DNA of 44,680 nt from Planctomycetaceae bacterium. Lineage in GTDB: Bacteria; Planctomycetota; Planctomycetia; Pirellulales; Pirellulaceae. The stretch spans positions 1-44,680 of the forward strand of contig PAQH01000077.1 of NCBI GenBank assembly GCA_002709225.1. Direction: 5' to 3'. The notes beneath the pieces were generated by a model, which searched no databases, was not told the origin of the DNA, and was given only the letters and a program-made list of their open reading frames with translations. The translations under genes and the position numbers were made by a program. Shown piece after piece: positions 34,780 through 44,266 of this stretch (the first letter of the stretch is position 1; every line of letters starts with the position of its first letter).

Positions 34780-37700
34780 TTATTCGACATAAATGAATTC
34801 GTTGGCTGAAACAACAGCTCGGCAGAGGCTCCGCCAGGCTTGCAGTCGCGAAGTCGTTCCGCCAATTCCCTGATCATCTACTGCGTCTACATAACGGCGA
34901 AGGTAATCCAACGACTCGTCCCGTTCCTGAGAACTTGGTAATCGTCCCCAAGCGATCTCAAACAAAGCATCGACTCTTTGGGGCCCATCCTTAATGTTCG
35001 CCATGAGTCGCTGCGCCATCAGCCGCATCTGCTCTGCAACTAATTGACTATTCATCAAGAAAAGTGCCTGCGGAGCAACCGTGGTGGTTTGTCGCTGTCC
35101 ACTCAGGTAACTCGGGTCAGCAAAATCAAATGCTTGAAACAAGTCGTACAGTGCACTTCTTACCACTGGTAAGTAAACCGATCGCCTGAGCGAAGTGTAC
35201 GTTACAGGATCTACATTTGCAGTGCTGGTCACATATTGCCGGTTTACCGTTGGCAGCAATGTCCCCCCCATCCTGAGATCCAGTGAATCCCCCATTATCA
35301 AGATGCTGTCACGAATCAACTCCGCTTCCAGTCTCCTGCGATCCATTCTCCACCACAACCTGTTCTCTGGATCGATCGCGGCCGCTCTCGAATCAAATTC
35401 AGTGCTCATTTGCCAAGTAGCCGATGTCATCAACAACCGGTGCATGGCTTTGAGCGACCAGCCTTTCGCCATGAAGCGAACCGCCAGAAAATCTAGTAAA
35501 TGCGGATGTACGGGCCTTTCTCCAAGTCTGCCGAAATTATCCGGAGAACGCACCAGGCCCTTACCAAAATGGCCTTGCCAAATACGATTCACCATGACGC
35601 GCGCCGTCAAAGGGTGACTCTGTGACGTCAACCAGTGTGCCAATGCCAGACGCCCGCTGCGGTTTCCTTCGATCCGCGACTCATTACCTGTCGACAAGAC
35701 CCGGGGAAACTGCCGCGGAACACGGCTTCCCAAAGTGACATGGCTTCCGCGAATATGGATGCGTAAATCCTCGACCTTCCCATCGGATACCGCCATTACG
35801 TAGGGAAATTGTGGACGCGTCTTTTCCAGTTTCTGTTTTTCTGCAAGCAGCTGTTTGCGTTTTACATCCTCAATCGGAGTATAGTCTGCCTCTTCTACTT
35901 CGTACTTTCCAAACGGACCGGTTTCGTCAAACAGAACGTGCTGAATCGCCCGCGCAAACGCCGTGCCACCGGGTTTTTCCCTGGACCCACTAGACGATTT
36001 GAAAGAACGATCCTGGCGCACTCGGCTGAAAGCATCCTGGTAGTGCTGTGCTAATTCGCGCAGAGACCCTACCGTCGTGTCAGCGATTAACGCATCGCGA
36101 AAACGGGCTGATTCATCCTGCAGGTCCGCAAGTGTGTTGCCTGACAACCACGCGTGCCAGGGCGCAAACAACGCATCCGATTGCCGTCCAGCATCGCCGA
36201 GATAATCTACCCAACGTTTAATCAATTGTGCCCTCGGATGATAATCCTCCGTCAGCGGGCGCAGTATTCCCTCGTCAGGCGACGGTGTTGTTATGGGGAT
36301 GAGGTTAAACTTGTCAATGTGTGGAAAAAAACGAGGATGCTCGATGCGCACGACATTCTTTCCGGATTGCATGCTGAAAAACCCCTCAACCGACCAGCGT
36401 TGACCGTCGGGATTCCAGGATCCGGTAACCTTCCCAGCGGCATCTAATTTCACCGTTTCTCCGTTAACCATTAGTAAACATGGGCGCGCAGCGGCGGCGG
36501 CATAACGTATCTCCAGTTGATAGTTACCAGCGTGTTCCAGATTGACGTCGTATTCAACAAAGTTCGGTAGTTGTCCTTGATTAACCAATACGCCAATCCC
36601 TGCGCCGTATGTAGCAAAGTCTTTTTGAACATTTCCACGAGTGAAACTCTCTGCTTCGACTCGCTTGCCTCGCAATTTAAGGATGGCATCAACCGCGTCA
36701 CCATAGACTCTTGCCTGAGCTAGTTGTCGAGCGGATTTCTGAAATCGCGCCGCGGCCAGCAAGTAATCACCTACATGAAGTCGCGCCCGCTTCAACGTCG
36801 CATTACGAACCCGCAATTGTTGCTGGAGAATTTTCTGTTGTTGGGTATCGATTCGAGCATCGTGTGCTTCCCGCTCAGCAACCACACTTGGTCGGGCCAG
36901 CGGTACTTCCCTCCACCGCGCCACAACTTTGAAATTCTCCATGGTGGAAGTACTTTTGAAGATCCCCGCGAGTGAGTAGTACTCCGCCGTCGAAATCGGA
37001 TCGAATTTATGGTCATGACAACGCGCGCACCCTAAAGTGAGCCCCATAAAAGCTCTTCCCACAGTGTCCAGCTGTTCATCAACAATGTCCATCTGCATCT
37101 TGACGGGATCATCTTCGGCGAGCATTTTGGCACCTAGAGACAAGAAACCGGTCGCTGTGATGCGTTCTTCGGTGACTCCTGGCTCGGCCTCAGCTAATCG
37201 ATCTCCAGCCAATTGTTCAATAACAAAGCGGTCATAGGGCTTGTCGCGATTGAACGCGGCAATCACATAATCGCGATATCGAAAAGCGTTGCCATACGCC
37301 AGATTTTCATCCAATCCATTGGAGTCGGCATACCGGGCAACATCGAGCCAGTGACGCCCCCAGCGTTCACCATATCGCGGAGACGCCAATAGGCGGTCGA
37401 GTACTCTAGGAAAAGCGTCGGGCGAAACATCTTCCATGAAGTTCTCAATCTCTTCGATAGTAGGAGGCAAGCCCATCAGATCAAAGCTAGCCCTTCGCAA
37501 CAACACACGTTTCGTGGCGCGTGGGGCGGGCCTTAATTGACTTGTTCTCAACGCGTGCTGGACGAACACATCTACTGGAGAACGCACGTCCCACTGCTCC
37601 TGTAAAGGCGGTAAAGCAAACGCACGTGGAGTTTGAAATGACCAGAACTGGCGTTGTTCCTCGGTTAATCCCTGCCCCTTCCCAGCGTTCGGAAGCGCTT

Positions 37701-38100
37701 CAACACGGATATCCGGAGTATTCGGCCAAGGTGCCCCGGCATCCACCCAGGCAGTTAGATCACGAATTTCGGCAGTGGGGATCTTCGACTTGGGGGGCAT
37801 GTGTAGTTGATCGGCATGATTGATCGCCAGGATCATCAGACTCTGTTTCGATGCACCGACAACAATGGCCGCGCCACGCTTGCCGCCCCTCAGTAGTCCT
37901 GAACGTGAATCGACGCGCAAATCGCTTTCGGCGCTGCCATCACCATGGCATTCATAACAATGTCGGATTAATACTGGGCGCACACGCTTCTCAAAAAATA
38001 CCGAACTCGCCGCATCGAAGTCATCCGCAGCCGAGTTCGTGACACTTGCAAGCAAAAGCGAGCAGGAGAGAACGCGGTAGCGCAGCTTTTCAAACATCAT
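34780..38100 (-). CDS. Giant planctomycete cytochrome-type protein (PSCyt1/DUF1549/DUF1553) with inserted CBM-like domain
   Basis: A 1106-residue exported protein. Signal peptide: residues 1-27. The cytochrome-like domain has CYECHG near residue 48, followed by the LRVDSRSGLLRGGKRG block. The DUF1549 domain has SPRYGERWGRHWLDVARYADSNG and a second CxxCH in LGCARCHDHKFDPI. Residues ~481-603 look like a carbohydrate-binding module (VEAESFTRG, LEIRYAAAAARPCLLMVNG, HIDKFNLIPI), inserted after a helical segment. The C-terminal DUF1553 domain includes NRIWQGHFGKGLVRSPDNFG and RDSILIMGDSLDLRMGG. Two heme sites are suggested. A TTG at 38109 is an alternative start. The neighbouring DUF1501 gene is the standard partner; the substrate is unknown. 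Confidence 0.9.
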   Translation of the reverse strand: MMFEKLRYRVLSCSLLLASVTNSAADDFDAASSVFFEKRVRPVLIRHCYECHGDGSAESDLRVDSRSGLLRGGKRGAAIVVGASKQSLMILAINHADQLHMPPKSKIPTAEIRDLTAWVDAGAPWPNTPDIRVEALPNAGKGQGLTEEQRQFWSFQTPRAFALPPLQEQWDVRSPVDVFVQHALRTSQLRPAPRATKRVLLRRASFDLMGLPPTIEEIENFMEDVSPDAFPRVLDRLLASPRYGERWGRHWLDVARYADSNGLDENLAYGNAFRYRDYVIAAFNRDKPYDRFVIEQLAGDRLAEAEPGVTEERITATGFLSLGAKMLAEDDPVKMQMDIVDEQLDTVGRAFMGLTLGCARCHDHKFDPISTAEYYSLAGIFKSTSTMENFKVVARWREVPLARPSVVAEREAHDARIDTQQQKILQQQLRVRNATLKRARLHVGDYLLAAARFQKSARQLAQARVYGDAVDAILKLRGKRVEAESFTRGNVQKDFATYGAGIGVLVNQGQLPNFVEYDVNLEHAGNYQLEIRYAAAAARPCLLMVNGETVKLDAAGKVTGSWNPDGQRWSVEGFFSMQSGKNVVRIEHPRFFPHIDKFNLIPITTPSPDEGILRPLTEDYHPRAQLIKRWVDYLGDAGRQSDALFAPWHAWLSGNTLADLQDESARFRDALIADTTVGSLRELAQHYQDAFSRVRQDRSFKSSSGSREKPGGTAFARAIQHVLFDETGPFGKYEVEEADYTPIEDVKRKQLLAEKQKLEKTRPQFPYVMAVSDGKVEDLRIHIRGSHVTLGSRVPRQFPRVLSTGNESRIEGNRSGRLALAHWLTSQSHPLTARVMVNRIWQGHFGKGLVRSPDNFGRLGERPVHPHLLDFLAVRFMAKGWSLKAMHRLLMTSATWQMSTEFDSRAAAIDPENRLWWRMDRRRLEAELIRDSILIMGDSLDLRMGGTLLPTVNRQYVTSTANVDPVTYTSLRRSVYLPVVRSALYDLFQAFDFADPSYLSGQRQTTTVAPQALFLMNSQLVAEQMRLMAQRLMANIKDGPQRVDALFEIAWGRLPSSQERDESLDYLRRYVDAVDDQGIGGTTSRLQAWRSLCRAVVSANEFIYVE

Positions 38101-38483
38101 TCTGACCAATCTGGCGTTAGTAGCACGGCCTCAGTATCCGTAGAGAAAAACGGCCCCCCGTATACTATCGCTTTGATCCCTTGCCCCAGCAACAGCGAAC
38201 GGATCACCGACCGTTCCGAACGATTAACCCCTCGCAGAAATGGGATGCCGCGTATTCAATCTCGCCTAAATGAAACCCTTGCGTGAGTTGTCTACACGAA
38301 TCGACTCGACGGGGTAAGTCCAACAACACCGACTGTTTATTTACGCTCACACTACACAAGTTTTGGCGACACCAGGACAACTGACAAAAACATGGTTAGT
38401 TGCTAAGATAACTTATTCGAGAAGACTGGAATGGTTGGTTGGAAAACACAGCCGGTAGTGGTGGTGAGTGACGGAGCATTCCC
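38101..38483. other. Divergent intergenic region (DUF1553 protein / glgC)
   Basis: The 383-base gap has no recognisable gene. It holds a probable plus-strand promoter for glgC (38381-38409) and an inverted repeat GAACGG/CCGTTC (38197-38202 and 38211-38216) nearer the minus-strand gene. I found no clear minus-strand promoter. Confidence 0.45.
38381..38409 (+). promoter_or_regulatory. Probable sigma-70-type promoter of glgC
   Basis: CTGACA (38381-38386) and TAAGAT (38404-38409) are separated by exactly 17 bases, matching the -35 at 5/6 and the -10 at 4/6. The start site would be near 38416, giving a leader of about 68 bases. Confidence 0.45.
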
Positions 38484-39737
38484 ATGCAAAAGACTGCAGC
38501 GGTAATCTTGGCGGGTGGTAGAGGTACACGGCTAGAGCCGCTTACTCGTGATCGGGCCAAACCGGCCGTCCCATTTGGTGGGACCTACCGAATCATTGAC
38601 TTTACGCTATCCAACTGCATTAACAGTGGCATCCGCAAGATGCTCGTGCTAACGCAATACAAGGCAATGAGTCTGGATCGCCATATTAATCACGGATGGC
38701 AATCCTATACCTCGCGTGACCTAGGCGAATTTATTGACGTCGTACCGCCTCAACAACGAATCGATGAACACTGGTATCAGGGAACTGCCGACGCAGTTTA
38801 TCAGAATATCTACACGCTCGAAAAAGAGCAGCCGGATTACGTGATCGTGCTCTCTGGTGATCACATCTACAAAATGAATTACCAACGCATGGTTGAGTAC
38901 CACCGTGCCAACAAAGCAGATTTGACGATTGGAGCTTTGCAAGTAAAGCAACAAGCAGCTCGCCAATTCGGTGTAATCCAGGTAGATAGCAACCAACGCA
39001 TCATGAACTTCGAGGAGAAGCCTGACATACCCAAACTGATTCCAGGTGACAGCGATCACGCGTTGGCATCCATGGGAATCTATGTTTTCTCGGCTCGCTT
39101 TCTGTTTGAACAACTCTGTCGTGACGCTACTGAACGTACGAGTAGTCATGATTTTGGCCGTGACATCATCCCGTCCATTATCCAGTCGCGCCGAGTCTTT
39201 GCTTTTCCATTTCAGGACGAAAATCGGAAGCAGGACGCGTATTGGCGAGACGTCGGTACTCTCGACGCCTATTACGAGGCCAATATGGATCTCATCGCTA
39301 TCGATCCACTCTTGAACATGTACGACGACCGCTGGCCCATCCGCACCCACCAACCAATCCTGCCGCCTCCCAAGTTTGTATTTGGCAGTCGTGGAGAAGT
39401 AAATCGATGTGGAATGGCCATCGACAGCATTGTCTGTCACGGAACCGTTGTATCCGGAAGCACCGTGATCCGCAGCATCCTCAGTCCGCGGGTACGGGTC
39501 AATAGTTTCGCTACAGTCGAAGACTCGATCCTCTTCGAAGGCGTCGACATTGGACGCAGGGCATCCGTGCGCAATGCCATCATCGACAAAGGTGTGCATA
39601 TCCCCGCGGGTGTGGAAATCGGATTGGACGCCGACCGTGATCGTCTCAGTGGCTTCACGATAAGTGAGAGTGGAGTCGTAGTAATTTCACGAACTGACAA
39701 CGTCGAGGAAATGGTAAATCGCAATCAGGCTGCTTGA
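38484..39737 (+). CDS. glgC: Glucose-1-phosphate adenylyltransferase
   Basis: Makes ADP-glucose for glycogen synthesis from ATP and glucose 1-phosphate. The 417-residue enzyme begins VILAGGRGTRLEPLTRDRAKPAVPFGG (residues 7-33), with the nucleotide loop GGRGTR. Further signature sequences are TYRIIDFTLSNCINSG, WYQGTADAVYQN, VIVLSGDHIYKMNY, NFEEKPDIP and YWRDVGTLDAYYEANMDL. The C-terminal half forms left-handed beta-helix repeats (IVCHGTVVSGSTVIRSILSPRVRVNSF) with IIDKGVHIPAGVEIG. The arginine- and lysine-containing allosteric positions are in place by eye. No other glycogen gene (glgA, glgB) is in the window. A promoter lies at 38381-38409. Confidence 0.97.
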   Translation: MQKTAAVILAGGRGTRLEPLTRDRAKPAVPFGGTYRIIDFTLSNCINSGIRKMLVLTQYKAMSLDRHINHGWQSYTSRDLGEFIDVVPPQQRIDEHWYQGTADAVYQNIYTLEKEQPDYVIVLSGDHIYKMNYQRMVEYHRANKADLTIGALQVKQQAARQFGVIQVDSNQRIMNFEEKPDIPKLIPGDSDHALASMGIYVFSARFLFEQLCRDATERTSSHDFGRDIIPSIIQSRRVFAFPFQDENRKQDAYWRDVGTLDAYYEANMDLIAIDPLLNMYDDRWPIRTHQPILPPPKFVFGSRGEVNRCGMAIDSIVCHGTVVSGSTVIRSILSPRVRVNSFATVEDSILFEGVDIGRRASVRNAIIDKGVHIPAGVEIGLDADRDRLSGFTISESGVVVISRTDNVEEMVNRNQAA

Positions 39738-39867
39738 ATCGCGTACCAGAGTCAATGCGAACCATACAGATGCCGATCACTTAGAATGAAATTCATTGGC
39801 GCTGGCTCGAACCGCATGCCCCAACTTGTCGACTGTTTCCAGCCTGTCTACTCGCCCTTCGGATGCC

Positions 39868-41208
39868 ATGTCTCGCCGCATAATTACCAACTTCCTGCTA
39901 CCCATCGCCATGTCAATCCACCTCGGCTGTGCGCGTCAGCCTGAGAGCTCTTCTAACGATCTAACGGCTCCACACCAACCAGCTTTCCAATCGCGAGGCC
40001 CCGCCAAGACCCAACCGCTCCGTCTACTGCAACGCGACAACTCAACTAAGATCGATTGGTCGACTTCCCGAGTCGACCCTCAAAAACTCGCAAGGGCAAT
40101 ACGACTGGCAACGTCCTACCTCAACCAGGCGTGCAAACCGAGCGGACAGTTCACGTACTGCGTACACCAGGACGCGACACAAGAACTCAAACCGGAATAC
40201 AACATCCTCAGACACGCCGGTACACTTTACGCCTTACAAATGTCTCACGACCGTTCGCCTGATCCGCGCACACGCGAGGTGCTTATCAGAGCAGCCAACT
40301 TCCTCCAGAAAGAAACGCTGGCACCGCTCGAAAAACATCCTGAACTTTTCGCGATTTGGTCTCTTCCCGAAATGAACCACTCCGGCCAACCGGCCCAGGC
40401 CAAGCTTGGCGGAGCTGGATTGGGTTTAGTTGCATTCGTCAGGCTGGAACAACTCCAACCTGGATTCTCGAAGCTAGAAGACCTCCGCGGACTGGCATCT
40501 TTCATCCGTTCGATGCAACGTCCTGACGGCAGCTTCTATTCAAAATATTTTCGCAGCACCGGCCGCGACGCGACATGGCACTCGCTGTATTATCCCGGAG
40601 AAGCAGCCCTGGGTTTGCTCAACCTCTATCGAATGGATGCGGACGACCGTTGGCTAAAGGCCGCTTCTGCTGCAATGATGTTTCTGGCAAGCAGTCAAGA
40701 GCAGAGTCCATCCGTTCGTCCAGACCATTGGATGTTATTGGCGGCGACGCAACTCAAACCACTACTCGAGCGCGACCATTCCCTTGAATCGCGTGCCAGC
40801 CTCATGCGGCACGTTCGGCGCACATGCAAACGAATGGCCGAAGATCAGCGCCCGTTCCTGTCAAACCCACAGCTTCGCGGCTGCTTTGTTGAGGATGGTC
40901 GTACCACCCCAACATCAATTCGTCTGGAAGGACTCCTAGCGGCGCTGAGCATCCTCGACGCCAACGATTATCGGCTCGAGAAACAACTCGACGAAGTCGT
41001 TGCTTACGGCATTCAGTTTCTACTTCGTTGCCAAGTACAAGAAGGACCTTTTCAGGGTGGCATTCCCTGCGCAATTTCCTTTATCCCGACTGGCGATGAG
41101 GTTGATGACGCTGAACTAAAACGCCGCGCTGGCGAGATTCGCATCGACTACGTCCAGCACGCGTTAAGCGCAATGATCCAATACGAAGCACGGGTCACTC
41201 GTGAGTAA
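39868..41208 (+). CDS. Probable lipoprotein with alpha/alpha-toroid domain
   Basis: I do not recognise a characterised family. From ATG 39868 the 446-residue protein has an export signal (MSRRIITNFLLPIAMSIHLGC) ending in a lipobox-like cysteine with an unusual histidine at -3. After a 60-residue low-complexity linker comes an all-helical region with repeated patterns such as NILRHAGTLYALQMSHD, VLIRAANFLQKE, DLRGLASFIRSMQRPDGSFYSKY and WHSLYYPGEAALGLLNLYR-type (G-E-A-x3-L-L-N-L). This is what an alpha/alpha-barrel (terpene-cyclase or six-hairpin glycosidase type) looks like; a protein prenyltransferase-like or glycosidase role is only a guess. The frame also opens at 39796. It starts 130 bases after glgC. 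Confidence 0.6.
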   Translation: MSRRIITNFLLPIAMSIHLGCARQPESSSNDLTAPHQPAFQSRGPAKTQPLRLLQRDNSTKIDWSTSRVDPQKLARAIRLATSYLNQACKPSGQFTYCVHQDATQELKPEYNILRHAGTLYALQMSHDRSPDPRTREVLIRAANFLQKETLAPLEKHPELFAIWSLPEMNHSGQPAQAKLGGAGLGLVAFVRLEQLQPGFSKLEDLRGLASFIRSMQRPDGSFYSKYFRSTGRDATWHSLYYPGEAALGLLNLYRMDADDRWLKAASAAMMFLASSQEQSPSVRPDHWMLLAATQLKPLLERDHSLESRASLMRHVRRTCKRMAEDQRPFLSNPQLRGCFVEDGRTTPTSIRLEGLLAALSILDANDYRLEKQLDEVVAYGIQFLLRCQVQEGPFQGGIPCAISFIPTGDEVDDAELKRRAGEIRIDYVQHALSAMIQYEARVTRE

Positions 41209-41368
41209 AGTGAGAGGGCGTCGATTCACTCACGGGAGACAATCAAAGAGAGCTACCGCCGCGTCATCACGCAGACCATTCTCCACGAACTGACTACGCC
41301 GCCAGCGTCTCCGCATCTTGAAGAAGCCTGCGCACTAAACCCGGAACACACTCAAATACCACTGGCAC

Positions 41369-42355
41369 ATGAACGCTACACGCTCGGATTCCGGACCTCA
41401 TCGACACGTGCAAGTACCTAGCATCAGGGAACAATTTCTCGTCGATCTCTTCGACCGGTTATGGGACACGTACAGCCAACGAGTGCCATACGCAAGACAA
41501 TACGAGCAACTCATCGCCGAATCAGGCGATACGTTTTGGAATGACCACATCGCGTTTCGATGTTTTGCATGCCAGCAACCTTGTATTGGCATGGTATTCC
41601 TGACACGGATTTTTGAAACGCTCGGATACTCTGTTGCCGGAAACTACTCTTTCGCCGACAAACATCTCAGTGCAGTGCACCTGCAACATACAAATCCAGG
41701 GTTACCCAAATTGTTTGTTTCAGAACTAAGAGCATGGGAACTCGATCCCGCAGTCGCCATCATCATCCGCCAACTTGTTAGCGAAGCCGAACTTACCATC
41801 GAGGATCAGCACCTGCGTGAACTAGATTGCCTCGAAACGCTCGGGATAGAAGTGCGCAAGATGTTATTAATACGCGTATTGAAATTCTTTCAACAGGTTC
41901 CCTGGCCTGCACCAGACCGCCTCCATCTCGAGCGACTGAGCCAGGCCAGTCAATACGCCGCTTGGGTCAGTGTGCACGGATTCTCCGTGAATCACTTCAC
42001 TGCATTAATTAATGCGCACACCACACAAGCGCTGGCGGATATCGATCGCACGGCAAACGCCTTGCGGAAAGCAGGGGTTCCGATGAAACCAACGATTGAA
42101 GGCGCCGTCGGATCCAAGTTGCGTCAGACTTCCACAGAATCTTCCATTGTGAAGGTGCCTGTTCGTGACAAGGGCCAGAGCATCGAAATCGATTGGCCCT
42201 ACGCCTATTTTGAACTGGCAGAACGTGGCAGCGTGACAGACCAACAATCTGGAAGACCAGGCCGCTTTGAAGGATTCCTCGGGGCACAGGCAACACACTT
42301 GTTTGAAATGACGCAAACGAAGGAGCGCAATGACGGCGGGATGACTCCACCCTAG
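41369..42355 (+). CDS. DUF1338 / HglS-family (2-oxoadipate dioxygenase/decarboxylase-like) enzyme
   Basis: A 328-residue VOC-like non-heme iron enzyme of the DUF1338 family. The characterised member HglS converts 2-oxoadipate to 2-hydroxyglutarate in lysine breakdown. Metal-ligand candidates are His60 in FWNDHIAFR, His209 in VHGFSVNHFTALIN and Glu282 or Glu285 in YFELAERG; the tail FLGAQATHLFEMT is also typical. The length is shorter than Pseudomonas HglS (about 450 from memory) but common among DUF1338 proteins. Start ATG 41369 fits the frame. No lysine-catabolic gene is nearby, so its physiological substrate is open. It is 160 bases after the lipoprotein gene on the same strand. Confidence 0.8.
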   Translation: MNATRSDSGPHRHVQVPSIREQFLVDLFDRLWDTYSQRVPYARQYEQLIAESGDTFWNDHIAFRCFACQQPCIGMVFLTRIFETLGYSVAGNYSFADKHLSAVHLQHTNPGLPKLFVSELRAWELDPAVAIIIRQLVSEAELTIEDQHLRELDCLETLGIEVRKMLLIRVLKFFQQVPWPAPDRLHLERLSQASQYAAWVSVHGFSVNHFTALINAHTTQALADIDRTANALRKAGVPMKPTIEGAVGSKLRQTSTESSIVKVPVRDKGQSIEIDWPYAYFELAERGSVTDQQSGRPGRFEGFLGAQATHLFEMTQTKERNDGGMTPP

Positions 42356-42497
42356 CCGCACCTTCTCAATCCGATTGCCGCGCCCAAGAAACACCACAAA
42401 GCGAGTGCCTAGCTACAGCGCGTGATCACCGAGTTCCATTCGCTGCCCGGTGGCACCCACCCCAATTACGATTCATTACTGCACCGGCTATGGGTTT

Positions 42498-43787
42498 CTA
42501 CAAAGCCCACCCGCTACGATAGGATTTAGTGAGCAATGTATTGGCGCGGGCAATGTTCGTCACCGACATCTTGTCGGGATCATAGACAATAGTCTCACCG
42601 ACTCGATACGCAACATTTCCCAGGAGAACAACCTCGGTGAATGGACCAGCATACTGAAAATTGCTGCCGGTACTGCTACCCGTCTTGCAGGCCTCAATCC
42701 ACTGCCGATGGTGGCCGGGAGATTCCGGCAGGTAGGGTGCGGGAGGCTTGAAATCAGCAAACTTTTCCTTGGGTAGCAGGACCGGAAAACCACCGTGTTG
42801 GATGCTAATCCGCCCCTCCGTACCAATGAAAAGTGAACCATTCATTGGCAGCTCACGCGCAATGTCGGCCTTCGGTTTTGCAACCCCTTCATACCAGTAC
42901 ACATTCACGGGAGCCAACTCGCCGCGCTGGCCAAACTGAAACCGGGTAACCATTGAAATCGGGCCACTTTCCGGGTGTGGCTTAGGCCCCGTAGAGGTCA
43001 CCTTCACTGGACCACCAAGTTCTAGTGCCCAGAACGCGGGATCCATTAGGTGAATGGCCATGTCTCCAATTGCGCCGCAACCAAAGTCCCACCAGCCTCG
43101 CCATTTGAAGGGTACGTAAGCAGGGTGGTAAGTGCGTTGAGCCGCGGGCCCGAGCCAAAGATCCCACTCCAAGTGCGCCGGTACCTTTGGCTGGTCTGTT
43201 GGCTTCGCCAAGCCTTGCTTCCAAAAATTGCCTGGTCGGTCAGTGATAACATGCACTTCATGAACGGATCCAATGACGCCGCTCTGTAGTAATTCAACAA
43301 GCCGCAAATAGCCTGGATGCTCGTGATTCTGGGTTCCCATTTGAGTTGCAACACCAGCTTTTCGAGACAATTCCGCCACGACTCGAGCTTCCTGTACCGT
43401 GTGGGTCAGGGGTTTTTCACAGTAAACGTGCAAGCCTCGTTTCAACGCCCGTGTTGTCGCGGGTGCGTGATGGTGGTCGGGGGTAGCGATCACCACGGCA
43501 TCAAGATCTTTTTGTTCGAGGCACTTTCGGTAGTCCGAGTACTTTTTGGCGCCTGGAAACTTCGCGGCTGCCGCGGCTAGTGTGTTCTGATTGACGTCAC
43601 AAAGTGCGACAATATTCTCACTGGCGACACCAGCAAGATCACCAGCGCCACGGCCTCCCACTCCAATCACTCCAATGTTCAGGCGTTCATTGGCACCGTG
43701 CACACGACTCGTAGCGAAACAGGGAATGCCTGCCACTAATCCAGTAGAAGCTTGCAGAAAACGACGACGTTGAAGCGCGTAGTTCAT
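42498..43787 (-). CDS. Tat-exported Gfo/Idh/MocA-family oxidoreductase
   Basis: A 429-residue NAD(P)-dependent oxidoreductase typical of planctomycetes. The signal is MNYALQRRRFLQASTGLVAG, with the RRRFLQ twin-arginine motif. The Rossmann strand reads NIGVIGVGGRGAGDLAG, the EKP motif is intact in HVYCEKPLTHT, and GDMAIHLMDPAFWAL is the expected second catalytic region. WDLWLGPA, PFKWRGWWDFGCGA and SPGHHRQWIEACKTG occur in exported family members. GGAG lies eight bases before ATG 43787; the frame also opens at 43814. Exported members are thought to be folded with cofactor before export. The sugar or glycoside substrate is unknown. This contrasts with the protein at 3865-4872, which lacks the lysine. 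Confidence 0.9.
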   Translation of the reverse strand: MNYALQRRRFLQASTGLVAGIPCFATSRVHGANERLNIGVIGVGGRGAGDLAGVASENIVALCDVNQNTLAAAAAKFPGAKKYSDYRKCLEQKDLDAVVIATPDHHHAPATTRALKRGLHVYCEKPLTHTVQEARVVAELSRKAGVATQMGTQNHEHPGYLRLVELLQSGVIGSVHEVHVITDRPGNFWKQGLAKPTDQPKVPAHLEWDLWLGPAAQRTYHPAYVPFKWRGWWDFGCGAIGDMAIHLMDPAFWALELGGPVKVTSTGPKPHPESGPISMVTRFQFGQRGELAPVNVYWYEGVAKPKADIARELPMNGSLFIGTEGRISIQHGGFPVLLPKEKFADFKPPAPYLPESPGHHRQWIEACKTGSSTGSNFQYAGPFTEVVLLGNVAYRVGETIVYDPDKMSVTNIARANTLLTKSYRSGWAL

Positions 43788-44266
43788 ATTGTGCTCCAGA
43801 AATTGTTCAGCCACACATAGTGTATGGCCATCAAAATATCCTGCAAACCACTCGCGTTTGCGGCGGATCAGTGATCGTCAATATAGACACCGAGAACACT
43901 GAGTTCCAGAAATCCACTGAATTCAACATTCACCAGCTTGATCAAGACTGACCACTAATTGCCGGCGCTAGTCCGACTGTGTGGAAGACCGAAACAACAT
44001 ACATCATTCACCACACGGAAAGATGCATTTGTTCCAGATTATCCAGTTAGAAGCACAACACGGCATGGAAAACCCCATATGCCTCCGCAAGAAACAGTCC
44101 TACAATTACGACTGTAGGCAGTCCACGCCTCACTTCCCTATAAGTGGCAGCGCAAGAAGTAGAGATTTCGACTTCCATCGAACGGTCGCCTGCCCAAAGC
44201 CCTCAAAACGGCACCGCAACAAAACAGGCCCCTGAAAGAACGTTTACACTCGTCACGGAGCCAGGT
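43788..44266. other. Divergent intergenic region before the repeat-protein gene
   Basis: No gene is recognised in these 479 bases. An inverted repeat CCTACA/TGTAGG (44099-44104 and 44113-44118) lies about 20 bases before a TATAAG hexamer (44139-44144), which would place it over the -35 region of a promoter for the gene at 44267. No clear -35 hexamer is present. Confidence 0.4.
44099..44118 (+). promoter_or_regulatory. Dyad CCTACA-N8-TGTAGG upstream of the repeat gene
   Basis: A perfect 6-bp inverted repeat with an eight-base centre lies at the expected -35 position relative to TATAAG (44139-44144). The TACA/TGTA halves recall BlaI/CopY-type operators, but the spacing is longer than theirs, so no regulator is claimed. 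Confidence 0.3.

Noticed and set aside
38721..39599. 292-codon minus-strand frame opposite glgC
   Set aside because: It is antisense to an unambiguous glgC, and its translation shows no family features.
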